DNA of 64,000 nt, taken from assembly GCF_010078235.1 (NCBI RefSeq), contig NZ_JAABOS010000011.1:1-64000 (forward strand), given 5' to 3'. The DNA comes from Cognatundibacterium crateris (GTDB lineage Bacteria > Pseudomonadota > Gammaproteobacteria > Burkholderiales > Burkholderiaceae_D). Positions within the stretch are counted from its first letter, which is position 1. Every line of letters begins with the position of its first letter. This document shows positions 20,381-30,046 of the stretch, one piece after another. The translations under genes and the position numbers were made by a program. Below the pieces are notes generated by a model that saw nothing but the letters and a program-made list of their open reading frames with translations, did not search any database and was not told the origin of the DNA.

Positions 20381-22912
20381 TCAGTGCTCAGGCCAGCACA
20401 CTTCAGTTTCTGCACCGATAGCACGCGGCAAGACCAAGGCCGGTGTAGCTGCAGGTGCTTGTACTGCATGTGGGTCCAGCGCGCGGCTGGCCAAATCCGT
20501 CAACTCGTCCCAGTGTGCTTTTTGGGCACCGGAGGCTTTGCCAGCAAATACTGATTTCAGCGTTTTGATTTCAGCACGTACATAGGCTTTGCTATCGTCA
20601 TTACCGCTGGCATTCAACCTGTCGGTGAGTGCATTCAGGTAATTACGTTGCAGGGTACGGCGCGCCTGAGTATTCGCATCGCCATACACTGATCCACGTA
20701 AGTCAGATAACAGTTCGGCCAGTGTGTAGGCCTTATCACCTGCTGCTGCTTCTTGCTGAATCAGACGGTTACTACGGCTGCGGCTGATCAGATTATTCAG
20801 TACCGCTTGCTGTGCCGCTGCCAGTCTGGCGGCCGGTTCGGAAGGGCGCAGACGTTGAGTAATTGCGGGTTCGAATAACCAGTTTGGTGTCTGGAATACC
20901 TGTTCGCCGAGGAATTTCACCGCTTGTTTCTGACGCTCTTTAGGTAAGGCAGAGAAAATCGCTCCGGCCTGATCACCATGTTTATTCTGGTTGTCATAAC
21001 CACCGACTACGCTGACGACGTGGCCGATTTCACGCTGCCATTGACTCCAGGTCGCGCCATATAATTCTTCCAATGTGCGGTCATCACGGTCTGCTTTAAT
21101 CGCCATCGCAGGCAACTGCTTCACGATGCGTTGCAGATTCTTGATGCCGAGTGAAGTGGCGTAGACCGGATCGGCATCACCGACGGCTTCAGTCAGTTCA
21201 CCAAAGTCATCCTCTTTTTTCACTGCAGAGAAACGCAGCCAGGGCTTACTATCCTGCTCGCGTATCCAGGCGCGCAGGATGGGCAATTCTTCCTGTGGCG
21301 TTTTGGCACTTGGAATCGGTGCATAACCCCAGTGGGTGGCAAACATATCGTAAGGGCCAATTTTTGGAATCAACAGCTGTGGATCGATCTTGTCTTCCGG
21401 TTGCACCAGATAATTGATGCGGCTGTAATCCATCAGTGTGGCGACATGGCCCATTTCTTTCAGCCATTTCGGGTCACGCAGTTTGTTTGCCGGATACAGC
21501 GAGCTGGATTTCATATTGTGCGGGAAGCCCAAAGAGTGACCGACTTCATGTGTGACCACATAGGCCACCAGATCACCCATCAGATCATCCGGCAGCGGCA
21601 ATTTCTGTGCGCGTGGATCGACAGCACCAGCCTGTGTCACATACCAGTCGCGCTGCAATTGCATGATGTTGTGGTACATCACGATATTCGCATTCAGGAT
21701 TTCACCTGAGCGTGGATCGGATAAATGCGGACCATAGGCGTTCGGGATTTTGGAGGGAACCCAGCGGATCACGCTGTAGCGTACATCTTCCGGATCGAAT
21801 TCAGGATCTTCTTCTTTAGTCGGGAAGGGACGGGCCTGAATCGCGTCTTTGAAACCTGCGCCTTCAAATGCGACATTCCAGGCTTCCACGCCCTTCTTGA
21901 CATAAGGGACCAGCCAGGCCGGGGTAGATTTATCGATATACCAGACCACCGGTTTGACCGGTTTGGAAATCGCAGCATCCGGGTCTGCTTTTTCCAGGCG
22001 CCAGCGCGCAATCAGGCGCTCAGTTTTCACGCCGTGTTCTGTTGTGCCAAAGTCGACCTGACTTAAACCGAAAAAGCCAACGCGGTCATCCGCCAGGCGC
22101 GGTTTCATCGCTTGTTCCGGCAATTGCACGATGTTATAGGCGACATCCACCGTTGCGCTGCGTATCGGCGGCGTTGGCAAAGGCGGCAGGCCAGGAATGG
22201 TCGGCATTGGTGTCGGCATCAGCCCATAAGTCTGCACTGCATCCACCCGTACACTGCCGGCAAAGGCTTTACTGCGGTCGATATAGCTGCGGCTGCTATC
22301 CATGGCAGCGGCACGCAGGGTGGAACGGGCGCTGAAGTCACCGACTTCTGAGGTGAACAGGCGGCTGACTTCAAATACTGGCGCGCCGTCTTTGGCATAG
22401 GCCTCGACCGGGAACACCGCCAAAATTGCATCACGCTGTGAGTCTTTCACGGCTGGTGTGATGCTGCTGTCCGGTGCGCTGACATAAGAGTGGGAGACGA
22501 TCTGCAGATAGACGCGATTCGACTTGACCGTGAAACGCACTACATCTTCATTCAGGGATTTACCGACATGGTCCACATTGGCTGGCACTGCAGTCGCATT
22601 GGCGACCATCAGCAAGGGCTTATTGATCAGCGCTTTCGGTAATTCGAAATACAGTTTGCCTTTGATGGTGTGCAGCTTGATCAGACCTGCCTGGGTTTTG
22701 GCGTCTGCGGTGACGACTTTATCGTAAGGCTTGATGTCAGATGGCGTTTCAGCAGCCGGTTTTGCCGTTGTGGCAGCGCTGGCTGCTGCGGCATCAGCAG
22801 TGACCGCAGGCAGTTTGGCTGGTGTAGTCGGTGCCGGTGGCGTGTCTGCAAAAGCCAGTGTGTGTACTGCCATTGCTAACCCAAGTGCGCATTGTTTTTT
22901 TGTAAGTCGCAT
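20381..22912 (-). CDS. Zinc-dependent metalloprotease (DUF5117/DUF5118 type)
   Basis: An 843-residue exported protein. The signal peptide covers about residues 1-22, followed by a Pro/Ala/Thr-rich linker. The extended metzincin-like motif HEVGHSLGFPHN lies at about 455-466. The sequence around it (GPHLSDPRSGEILNANIVMYHN upstream, TLMDYSRINYLVQPED downstream) matches a widespread family of large putative zinc proteases with DUF5117 and DUF4953 domains. The substrate is not known. It stands alone with its own terminator. The length is usual for the family and no damage is seen. Confidence 0.85.
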   Translation of the reverse strand: MRLTKKQCALGLAMAVHTLAFADTPPAPTTPAKLPAVTADAAAASAATTAKPAAETPSDIKPYDKVVTADAKTQAGLIKLHTIKGKLYFELPKALINKPLLMVANATAVPANVDHVGKSLNEDVVRFTVKSNRVYLQIVSHSYVSAPDSSITPAVKDSQRDAILAVFPVEAYAKDGAPVFEVSRLFTSEVGDFSARSTLRAAAMDSSRSYIDRSKAFAGSVRVDAVQTYGLMPTPMPTIPGLPPLPTPPIRSATVDVAYNIVQLPEQAMKPRLADDRVGFFGLSQVDFGTTEHGVKTERLIARWRLEKADPDAAISKPVKPVVWYIDKSTPAWLVPYVKKGVEAWNVAFEGAGFKDAIQARPFPTKEEDPEFDPEDVRYSVIRWVPSKIPNAYGPHLSDPRSGEILNANIVMYHNIMQLQRDWYVTQAGAVDPRAQKLPLPDDLMGDLVAYVVTHEVGHSLGFPHNMKSSSLYPANKLRDPKWLKEMGHVATLMDYSRINYLVQPEDKIDPQLLIPKIGPYDMFATHWGYAPIPSAKTPQEELPILRAWIREQDSKPWLRFSAVKKEDDFGELTEAVGDADPVYATSLGIKNLQRIVKQLPAMAIKADRDDRTLEELYGATWSQWQREIGHVVSVVGGYDNQNKHGDQAGAIFSALPKERQKQAVKFLGEQVFQTPNWLFEPAITQRLRPSEPAARLAAAQQAVLNNLISRSRSNRLIQQEAAAGDKAYTLAELLSDLRGSVYGDANTQARRTLQRNYLNALTDRLNASGNDDSKAYVRAEIKTLKSVFAGKASGAQKAHWDELTDLASRALDPHAVQAPAATPALVLPRAIGAETEVCWPEH

Positions 22913-23066
22913 GTATCGGTCTTTTCGTTAATTGAGGTGTGTCAGGAAGCGCTGACGACGCGTGCAACTCTGACCATGCAGCGCATAAAGAGTTCTGCCA
23001 TTCCGGATTATATTTGAGCCGCTGGCGCGACGATGGCAGGCTTGCTCTGGCCTGATGGTGTAAGGC

Positions 23067-23495
23067 TCAGCTTATTTTTTTATTGAAGTATTTGGGCGAT
23101 TCCGCATAACCTTGCCGTGCATAGAAACGATGCGCGTCTGTGCGTCTTTCATGGCAATGTACTTCTATGCGGTCGCAGCCATAGTCGGCTGCCAGTTGCA
23201 CAGCACGCTGTTCCAGCAGTGCGCCTATGCCCCGGTTGCGCGCGCCGTCGGCGACGCAAAAGTAACTGATGCGGCAAAAGTCGCCCGCCAGCGCCAACTG
23301 GGGAATAAAGTGCAGCGAGATGCAACCCAATACCGCTTGCTCATCGACCGCTACGATCAGGGTCGCATCCGGATGCGATAGTAATTGCTTGATGCGACTT
23401 TCGATAAAGGCGTGCGAGCCTGGGTAGTCGAGTTCTGCAAGCAGGTCGGCAACAGCCTGTGCATCCTGGGGGCGGGCGGGTCTCAGACTGATCAT
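23067..23495 (-). CDS. GNAT-family N-acetyltransferase
   Basis: A 142-residue acetyltransferase that uses acetyl-CoA. The start ISLRPARPQDAQAVADLL is a typical GNAT N-terminus. Motif A is seen at RISYFCVADGARNRGIGALL, with the acetyl-CoA loop RNRGIG. The end, DAHRFYARQGYAESPKYF, is motif B. The substrate cannot be predicted. It is a single gene, divergent from the IclR gene. Confidence 0.85.
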   Translation of the reverse strand: MISLRPARPQDAQAVADLLAELDYPGSHAFIESRIKQLLSHPDATLIVAVDEQAVLGCISLHFIPQLALAGDFCRISYFCVADGARNRGIGALLEQRAVQLAADYGCDRIEVHCHERRTDAHRFYARQGYAESPKYFNKKIS

Positions 23496-23714
23496 GATAG
23501 GGCGCTGAAGGGTGGGGCAAGTTAGGCAAAAATTCTCGTTCCAATTAGGGTAGTAAAAAATACAATGTTTGGCAATGAATACATGCTTGTTTTTTGCTTA
23601 CATGTAAAAAAAAGTGCCTACAGGTATTTATTATTACTAATCAAGCAAATTTGATGTGCTTTGATGTTTTAGCCGGATTGACCAGGTGTAACTGTGCCTT
23701 GATTTTTACCGTTA

Positions 23715-23731
23715 TTCTCATTTAATGAGAA
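23715..23731 (+). promoter_or_regulatory. Palindrome upstream of the IclR gene (candidate operator)
   Basis: TTCTCATTTAATGAGAA is a perfect dyad with 8-bp arms and a 1-bp centre, ending 42 bp before the IclR start. IclR proteins bind such palindromes near their own promoters. The match is positional only. A TATATT at 23737-23742, six bases further on, could be the -10 box. Confidence 0.5.
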
Positions 23732-23773
23732 AGTGTATATTCGTTTTTCCCAATCTGGTGTTAGCATGGCCTG

Positions 23774-24586
23774 ATGCCTATCCCTGATCCTGCTTCAATC
23801 CCTCAAAAGGATGAGCCTGTCATTATTGCTGCCAGCGAGCGTGTGTTGCAGGTACTGACCTGTATCGCGCGTCAAGGACAGCCGGTGCCGGTGCGCGAAC
23901 TGGTGTCGCTGACTGGTTTGCCACAAAGTACCCTTTACCGTCATTTGCTGGTCTTAAAGAAATGGGGCTGGGTGCAGGAGCATGCCAACAGCGGCTTGTA
24001 TGAGCCGGGACCATTGGCGGTGCAACTGGCACATGGATTTGATCAGCATTCCTGGCTGATGCAGGCGGCCAGTCAGGAAATCGGGCAGCTAGTACAACGC
24101 TCCGGAGAAAGTGTGGGTTTATTGTGTTACCTGCATGGGCAAGTGGTTTGTCTGGACATGCAGGAAAGTCAGCAGGCTTTGCGCTGTTCATTCGCGAAAG
24201 GCCGTGCCCACGGCACGGTGCGTGGCGCGTCGGCCAAAGCCCTGCTGGCATTTTCCTCAGCGGAGTTACGTCAGAGTCTGCTGGATCAGAATTTTCTCGG
24301 GCAGTCCGCCCAGCACGATCAGCACGATCAGCACAATCGGCGCGATCAGCGTGAGGTGCTGGAACTGGAGCTGGCTGACATACAAAGGCGCGGCTATGCC
24401 ACCAGTGAGAATGAAGTCGATCAGGGCGTGTGGGGGGTGAGCGCACCGGTGTTTGCAGGAAGAACCCAATTGGTAGCGACCCTGACCCTGATGGCACCGG
24501 CACAGCGCAGCAGCTTGCGGCAGCAGGAATTTATCAGCATGACGCGGGCGGCCGCTGACCGTATCAGCCGCGTTTTACAATTCTGA
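23774..24586 (+). CDS. IclR-family transcriptional regulator, probably of hutGF
   Basis: A 270-residue regulator. The winged helix at about residues 16-75 (VLQVLTCIARQGQPVPVRELV...LPQSTLYRHLLVLKKWGW) is followed by the IclR effector-binding domain. It lies 40 bp upstream of hutG on the same strand, so it probably controls formylglutamate metabolism. This is unusual because hut genes are more often under HutC (GntR). Residues about 180-191 are a His/Asp/Gln repeat (HDQHDQHNRRDQ), encoded by a 9-bp tandem repeat in the ligand domain. Confidence 0.85.
   Translation: MPIPDPASIPQKDEPVIIAASERVLQVLTCIARQGQPVPVRELVSLTGLPQSTLYRHLLVLKKWGWVQEHANSGLYEPGPLAVQLAHGFDQHSWLMQAASQEIGQLVQRSGESVGLLCYLHGQVVCLDMQESQQALRCSFAKGRAHGTVRGASAKALLAFSSAELRQSLLDQNFLGQSAQHDQHDQHNRRDQREVLELELADIQRRGYATSENEVDQGVWGVSAPVFAGRTQLVATLTLMAPAQRSSLRQQEFISMTRAAADRISRVLQF
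24311..24346 (+). repeat. 9-bp tandem repeats inside the IclR gene
   Basis: CAGCACGAT occurs twice, then CAGCACAAT and CGGCGCGAT, about four units in all. The unit differs by one base from the one in the S9 peptidase signal sequence, read on the opposite strand. Copy-number change would keep the frame. Confidence 0.85.
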
Positions 24587-24626
24587 ACATCAGCAAATCA
24601 ATTATTTATACAGGCAGGAGTACAGT

Positions 24627-25436
24627 ATGACAGCAGCTTTTCATTTCCAGGCCGGGACCGTCCCCCTATTGATATCCATGCCGCACGTCGGAACCAGCAT
24701 TGCACCGGAAGTGGCGGCACAGATGCTGCCAGTCGCTGCAGAAAAAGCCGATACCGACTGGCATTTGCCGCTGCTGTACAACATGGCGCAGGGCTTAGGC
24801 GCATCCGTGCTGGTCGCTGAATATTCGCGCTATGTGATCGATCTGAACCGTGCTCCTGACAACGCCAACCTGTATCCGGGCCAGGATACGACCGGTTTAT
24901 GCCCGGTCGATACCTTCCACAAACAAGCACTGTATGCGCCTGACCAACTGCCTGATCAGGCCGAAGTGCAGCGCCGTATTCAGCACTACTGGCAGCCCTA
25001 CCATCAGCAATTACAGCGTGAGCTGGAGCGTTTGCTGGCGCTGCATGGACGCGTGGTGTTATGGGATGCGCATTCTATCGCTTCCGTCGTGCCGCGTTTT
25101 TTTGAGGGACGCTTGCCGGATTTGAATTTCGGTACCGCAGATCAAAAATCCTGTGCACCGGCACTGCAACAGGCACTCGCAGACAGCCTGCACAGCACGC
25201 CGGCTGCGGCTGCTTACAGCCATGTATTTAATGGCCGATTTAAAGGTGGCTATATCACCCGCCATTATGGTCAGCCTGAACGCCATATCCATGCGGTACA
25301 GCTGGAAATGAGTCAGTGCGTTTATATGAATGAAGCGGCCCCCTATGCTTACCGGCCAGACCTGGCACAGCAGGTGCAACCCGTGTTGCAAGCCTTACTG
25401 TCCAGCTGCATCGCATTCGCGCAAGGAGAGCAATGA
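24627..25436 (+). CDS. hutG: N-formylglutamate deformylase
   Basis: A 269-residue hydrolase for the last step of the five-step histidine route: N-formylglutamate to glutamate and formate. The family pattern PLLISMPHVGTSIAPEV is at residues 11-27, and metal-binding and substrate residues lie in SRYVIDLNRAPDN and VVLWDAHSI. The C-terminal FKGGYITRHYGQPERHIHAVQLEMSQ is typical. GCAGGAG lies upstream of the ATG. The end overlaps hutF, so the two are co-translated. Confidence 0.93.
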   Translation: MTAAFHFQAGTVPLLISMPHVGTSIAPEVAAQMLPVAAEKADTDWHLPLLYNMAQGLGASVLVAEYSRYVIDLNRAPDNANLYPGQDTTGLCPVDTFHKQALYAPDQLPDQAEVQRRIQHYWQPYHQQLQRELERLLALHGRVVLWDAHSIASVVPRFFEGRLPDLNFGTADQKSCAPALQQALADSLHSTPAAAAYSHVFNGRFKGGYITRHYGQPERHIHAVQLEMSQCVYMNEAAPYAYRPDLAQQVQPVLQALLSSCIAFAQGEQ

Positions 25437-26803
25437 TGCCCACAAAAAGTTTATATGCACAGCATGCGCTGTTACCTCAAGGCTGGACGCAGCAGGTGCG
25501 TCTGCACTGGGATGCCAGCGGTAGCCTGACTCAGATAGAGAGCGGCGTGGCCGCCAGCGCGACAGAACAACAGGTGACATGGCTGCTGCCGGGTATGAGC
25601 AATCTGCATTCGCATGCCTTTCAGCGTGCGATGGCGGGCATGACCGAAATGGCTGGTGACACGCAGGACAGTTTCTGGACCTGGCGTGACCTGATGTATC
25701 GCTATGCGCTGCATATCAGCCCGGAACAGAGTCAGGCGATTGCCGCCCAGTTGTATGCGGAATGTCTGCGTCAGGGCTACACCGGGGTATGTGAATTTCA
25801 TTACCTGCACCGTGATCCACAGGGCGCGATGTATGCACGGCCAGCGGAAATGGCGCAGCGCCTGATAGCTGCCGCGCGCCAGACTGGTATAGGGATCACG
25901 ATGCTGCCTGTGCTGTACAGCTATGCTGATTTCCGTGAGCAGCCTTTGCGTGAGGATCAGCGTCGTTTTGCTACCAGTGTCGACGATATCCTCGGTCTGG
26001 TGCAGGCGCTGGAACCAGAACGTGATGCACAGACTGAAGTCGGGGTGGCACCGCATTCCCTGCGCGCAGCCAGCATGACGCAAATCCGCGAACTGGTGAA
26101 GGCTTTGCCAGCGCAGCGTCCTGTGCATATCCATATCGCAGAACAGATGAAAGAAGTGCAGGCCTGTCTGGCCGCGACCGGGAGACGTCCGGTTGAGTAT
26201 CTGCTCGACAGCGGCCTGCTGGACAGCCGCTGGTGTCTGGTGCATGCGACACATATGACGCAACAGGAAGTCAGTGCCGTGGCCGCCAGCGGTGCAGTGG
26301 CGGGTATTTGTACCAGCACCGAGGGCAATCTGGGCGATGGTTTTTTCGACCTGCCTGCATATCTGGCTGCGGGTGGCCGCTTTGGCATAGGCAGCGACAG
26401 CCATGTATCCCAGAGTCCGGTCGAAGAATTACGCTGGCTGGAATATGGTCAGCGTTTGCGGCTGCAGGGTCGTAATATCGCCAGTACGGCGACCCAAAAG
26501 CGGGTTGGTGATTTCCTGTGGCAGGCCGCTTTGCAAGGTGGTGCGCAAGCCAGCGCCCGGCCGGTCGGACAGTTCAGCGTCGGCTACCGCGCTGATATGC
26601 TGGTGCTGGATGATACCCACCAGAATCTGGCTGGTTTGCAGAGCGAGCATGTGCTCAATAGCTGGCTGTTTGCCGGTAATGACAATCTGGTGCGTGATGT
26701 CTATGTCGGTGGCCGCCAGGTGGTGCAGCACGGACGCCATTTTGCCCAGGATGAGATCGCCGCAGCCTATACCCGTTGTATGCAGGAATTACGCAAACTT
26801 TGA
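25433..26803 (+). CDS. hutF: Formimidoylglutamate deiminase
   Basis: A 456-residue amidohydrolase that turns N-formimidoylglutamate into N-formylglutamate, the substrate of HutG. Metal ligands are seen at NLHSHAF (about 55-60), VHIHIAEQ, CLVHATHM and GIGSDSH. FQRAMAGMTE and the SFWTWRDLMYRYA stretch are typical of HutF. Two adjacent ATGs (25433 and 25436) follow AAGGAGA; either may be used. hutH, hutU and hutI are not in the window, so only the last two steps are encoded here. Confidence 0.93.
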   Translation: MMPTKSLYAQHALLPQGWTQQVRLHWDASGSLTQIESGVAASATEQQVTWLLPGMSNLHSHAFQRAMAGMTEMAGDTQDSFWTWRDLMYRYALHISPEQSQAIAAQLYAECLRQGYTGVCEFHYLHRDPQGAMYARPAEMAQRLIAAARQTGIGITMLPVLYSYADFREQPLREDQRRFATSVDDILGLVQALEPERDAQTEVGVAPHSLRAASMTQIRELVKALPAQRPVHIHIAEQMKEVQACLAATGRRPVEYLLDSGLLDSRWCLVHATHMTQQEVSAVAASGAVAGICTSTEGNLGDGFFDLPAYLAAGGRFGIGSDSHVSQSPVEELRWLEYGQRLRLQGRNIASTATQKRVGDFLWQAALQGGAQASARPVGQFSVGYRADMLVLDDTHQNLAGLQSEHVLNSWLFAGNDNLVRDVYVGGRQVVQHGRHFAQDEIAAAYTRCMQELRKL

Positions 26804-27202
26804 CGGATGCCTGGATCTGAACCCCCCACCTTAAATAAAGGCACTGAGCTGCTCCGCTCAGTGCCTGTCGCCCGCAAGTCAGTCGGCACTTCCACGCTTT
26901 TACCTCCGCTTTCCACAATTTCATTCAGGAAAAAACCTGGTTCATCGCAGGAATACGGGTTTTGGTCACCAGTCCTACCTTTTCTTGTTGGATTTGTTAT
27001 GCTGCATCCACGTTTTGCGCTTCAACCGGACTGAAGAAAAAATTGCCACAGCGGCGACATGGCGAGTGTTACTACCGGTGCCAATTCCTGAGCCGCTAAG
27101 CCTGGACGGCATGACGTTGTATCAGTCTTCATCAAAACGAAAATGCAGAAATGCATCAGAAATTTGCAGTGAATTTAACCGTTTAAATGAAATGGAATCA
27201 GA
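26804..27202. other. hutF-M16 intergenic region with a stem-loop
   Basis: This 399-nt stretch has no credible gene. A 10-bp perfect stem GGCACTGAGC/GCTCAGTGCC (26840-26849 with 26856-26865) lies 36 bp after hutF. It lacks a U-run and may be a weak or Rho-assisted terminator. The rest presumably carries the promoter of the M16 protease gene; I cannot fix its boxes with confidence. Confidence 0.5.
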
Positions 27203-29965
27203 ATGAAACTCAAACCTATCTGTTTTGCTGTTGCTCTGGCTGTTAGCAGTGTCGCTGCGATGCCAGCGATGGCCGCCGCACCGAAAGCAGTGGCTGCCGC
27301 CACCGCTTATACCTCTGTTGAAGGCATTACTGAATACCGCCTCGCGAATGGCTTGCGCGTCTTGCTGGCACCAGATGCGTCCAAGCCAACCACCACCGTC
27401 AATGTGACTTATCTGGTGGGTTCACGCCACGAAAGTTATGGCGAAACAGGGATGGCCCACTTGCTCGAACACATGGTCTTCAAAGGGACGAAAACCAGCG
27501 GCAATATCATGCAGGAATTGAGTAAGCGCGGCATGCAGTTCAACGGTACTACTTTCTATGACCGTACCAATTATTATGAAACCTTCCCCGCCAGTGAAGA
27601 CAATCTGCAATGGGCGCTGAATATGGAAGCGGATCGCATGGTCAACTCCAAAATTGCACGCGTTGACCTTGATACCGAATTCTCCGTCGTCCGCAATGAA
27701 ATGGAAATGGGCGAAAACAATCCCTTCTCCGTGTTGTGGAAGCAGCTCAGTGCCGTTACCTTTGACTGGCACAATTATGGTCACAGCACCATCGGTGCAC
27801 GCTCTGACGTGGAAGGCGTGAAGATCGATAATCTGCAAGCCTTTTACCGCAAATACTATCAGCCGGATAATGCGGTGCTGATGGTGGCAGGTAAATTTGA
27901 TGCGCAGAAAACCCTGGCGCTGATAGAAAAAACTTTCGGTGCAATCGCTAAGCCAAAACGCGAGCTGACCACTACCTGGACCCGTGAAGCACCGCGTGAT
28001 GGTGTACGTGAAGTGACCGTACGTCGTGTCAGTGATCAGCAATTAGCTGCGGTACTGTATCCAACTGCACCTGGCAGCCATATCGATGCTGCCGCAGTCT
28101 CTGCATTGACAGAGATTATCGGTTCCTCGCCAAATGGCCGTTTGCATAAGCAACTGGTAGAAACCAAGCAAGCTGTTGGCGTTGACAATATCGCTTTCCA
28201 ACTGGCAGAGCCTGGTTATGCGGTATTCCTGGCCAGCCTGTCCAAAGATCAGAATATGGAGCAGGCCAAGAAAACCCTGATCGAGACCGTGGAAGGTGTG
28301 GTTAAACAGCCAGTGACCGAAGCGGAATTGAAATTTGCCAAAACCAATCTCTTGAATCAGCTGGAAAAAACCATCAATGACCCACAAAAATTGTGTGTCG
28401 CGATGTCTGAATCCATCGCACTCGGTGACTGGCGTCTGTTCTTTATCGAACGCGACCGTATCGAAGCACTCACGATTGCCGATATACAGCGCGTAGCGCA
28501 AAATTACCTGAAGCCGGACAACCGCAGCTTTGGTCAGTTCCTGCCTGTAGCACAGCCAGACCGTGCCGAAATTCCAGCTGCACCGGATGTAGCGAAACTG
28601 GTGGATGGTTATAAAGGCCGTGCTACCGTCGCTGCTGGTGAGACCTTCGATGCCAGCCCGGCTAACATCGATAAACGCACTGAGCGTCTGACGCTGGCGA
28701 ATGGCGCCAAAGTCGCGCTGCTGGCCAAGAAAACCCGCGGCGAAACCGTCAATGGCCGCATGGTGTTCCACTTTGGCGATGAGAACACGCTGTTTGGTCA
28801 GTCTGTACCCGCCGATCTGACTGCTGACATGTTGTTGCGTGGTGCCGGTAAATTGAGCCGTACTGAGATCGAAACTAAACTGGGTGAGCTCAAAGCCAAG
28901 CTCGATATCAAAGGCTCAGGCCAAAATCTGACCGTCAGCTTTGATACCGTGCGCGCTAATCTGCCAGCCCTGATGGATTTGATCCGTGATGTCTTGCGTG
29001 CCCCGACTTTCCCGCAAGCTGAATTTGACTTGCTGGTGAAGGAAAATGCAGCGGCGATCGAAGCGCAGAAAAACGAGCCTCAGGCAGTTGCCAGCCGTGC
29101 TTTAAATGCCTTGCGCAATGCGCCGTATAAGAAAGGCGATATTCGCTACACGGCGGATCTGGAGGACTCACTGGCCGCCTACAATGCAGCCAAACTGGAC
29201 AGCGTAAAGAACTTCTACAAAAACTTCTACGGTGCCAGTTCAGCAGAGATCAGTCTGGTCGGTGATTTTGACGCTGCCGCAGTCAAAGCCAAATTGGCGG
29301 CAGTAGTGGGTGACTGGAAGAGCCCGTCCAAGTTCACCCGCGCTCCGGAACTGAATGTGGATGCGGCTGGTCAGGCTAAATTGCTGGAAACACCGGATAA
29401 AGCAAATGCCTTCTACCTTGCTGCATTACCATTCCAGATGAATGATCAGGCCGCTGATTATCCAGCCCTGCGTCTGGCGAACTCAATACTGGGTGGCGGT
29501 ATTAAATCGCGCCTGTTCAACCGTCTGCGCCAGAAAGAGGGCATCAGCTACGGTGCTGGCAGTGGCTTGAACGTGCCTGCACTGGATAACAATGCGAGCG
29601 TCGCCTTGTATGCGATTTACGCACCGCAAAACCTGCAGAAATTGCAGAATGGTGTGAAAGAAGAGCTTGCTCTGCTGATTAAGGATGGCGTGACTGCAGA
29701 AGAACTGGCCGATGCGAAAAAATCCATCGCTCAGGAAAATAATGTGCGCCGTGCTCAGGACCCGGCACTGGCAGGCGCCCTGCGTGGACAGTTGTACCTG
29801 AACCGTACGATGGCCTTTGAAGCAGAGATGGATGCCAAGCTGGCTGCAGTGACTTTGGAACAGGTGAATGCGGCGATCCGCAAATACCTGAAACCGGACA
29901 GCTTCGCCCACTTCTACGCGGGTGACTTTGCCGGCGCTGCGAAGAAAGCGGCAACAGCGAAGTAA
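27203..29965 (+). CDS. M16-family zinc protease (pitrilysin/PqqL-like), two-repeat form
   Basis: A 920-residue exported protease. The signal peptide ends at about residue 25 (AMPAMAAAP). The inverted zinc motif HLLEH lies near residues 87-91 with the third ligand in NEMEMGEN (about 167). The second half (from about 490) is a further M16 domain pair without HxxEH, ending in a GGGIKSRLFNRLRQKEGISYG segment that usually binds substrate. The fused active and inactive halves are like pitrilysin or PqqL. It probably degrades peptides in the periplasm. A bidirectional terminator follows. Confidence 0.9.
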   Translation: MKLKPICFAVALAVSSVAAMPAMAAAPKAVAAATAYTSVEGITEYRLANGLRVLLAPDASKPTTTVNVTYLVGSRHESYGETGMAHLLEHMVFKGTKTSGNIMQELSKRGMQFNGTTFYDRTNYYETFPASEDNLQWALNMEADRMVNSKIARVDLDTEFSVVRNEMEMGENNPFSVLWKQLSAVTFDWHNYGHSTIGARSDVEGVKIDNLQAFYRKYYQPDNAVLMVAGKFDAQKTLALIEKTFGAIAKPKRELTTTWTREAPRDGVREVTVRRVSDQQLAAVLYPTAPGSHIDAAAVSALTEIIGSSPNGRLHKQLVETKQAVGVDNIAFQLAEPGYAVFLASLSKDQNMEQAKKTLIETVEGVVKQPVTEAELKFAKTNLLNQLEKTINDPQKLCVAMSESIALGDWRLFFIERDRIEALTIADIQRVAQNYLKPDNRSFGQFLPVAQPDRAEIPAAPDVAKLVDGYKGRATVAAGETFDASPANIDKRTERLTLANGAKVALLAKKTRGETVNGRMVFHFGDENTLFGQSVPADLTADMLLRGAGKLSRTEIETKLGELKAKLDIKGSGQNLTVSFDTVRANLPALMDLIRDVLRAPTFPQAEFDLLVKENAAAIEAQKNEPQAVASRALNALRNAPYKKGDIRYTADLEDSLAAYNAAKLDSVKNFYKNFYGASSAEISLVGDFDAAAVKAKLAAVVGDWKSPSKFTRAPELNVDAAGQAKLLETPDKANAFYLAALPFQMNDQAADYPALRLANSILGGGIKSRLFNRLRQKEGISYGAGSGLNVPALDNNASVALYAIYAPQNLQKLQNGVKEELALLIKDGVTAEELADAKKSIAQENNVRRAQDPALAGALRGQLYLNRTMAFEAEMDAKLAAVTLEQVNAAIRKYLKPDSFAHFYAGDFAGAAKKAATAK

Positions 29966-30002
29966 GTTGCACAAGACCGCCGCGGCTGGCGGTCTGAGCA
30001 AG

Positions 30003-30036
30003 AAAAAAGGCACCGGGTTTCCGGTGCCTTTTTTTG
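30003..30036. terminator. Bidirectional terminator between the M16 gene and aroG
   Basis: AAAAAAGGCACCGG (30003-30016) pairs with CCGGTGCCTTTTTT (30021-30034) around loop GTTT. The T-run on each strand lets it serve both convergent genes. It lies 37 bp after the M16 stop and 11 bp from the aroG end. Confidence 0.95.
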
Positions 30037-30046
30037 TATCGGCGAC

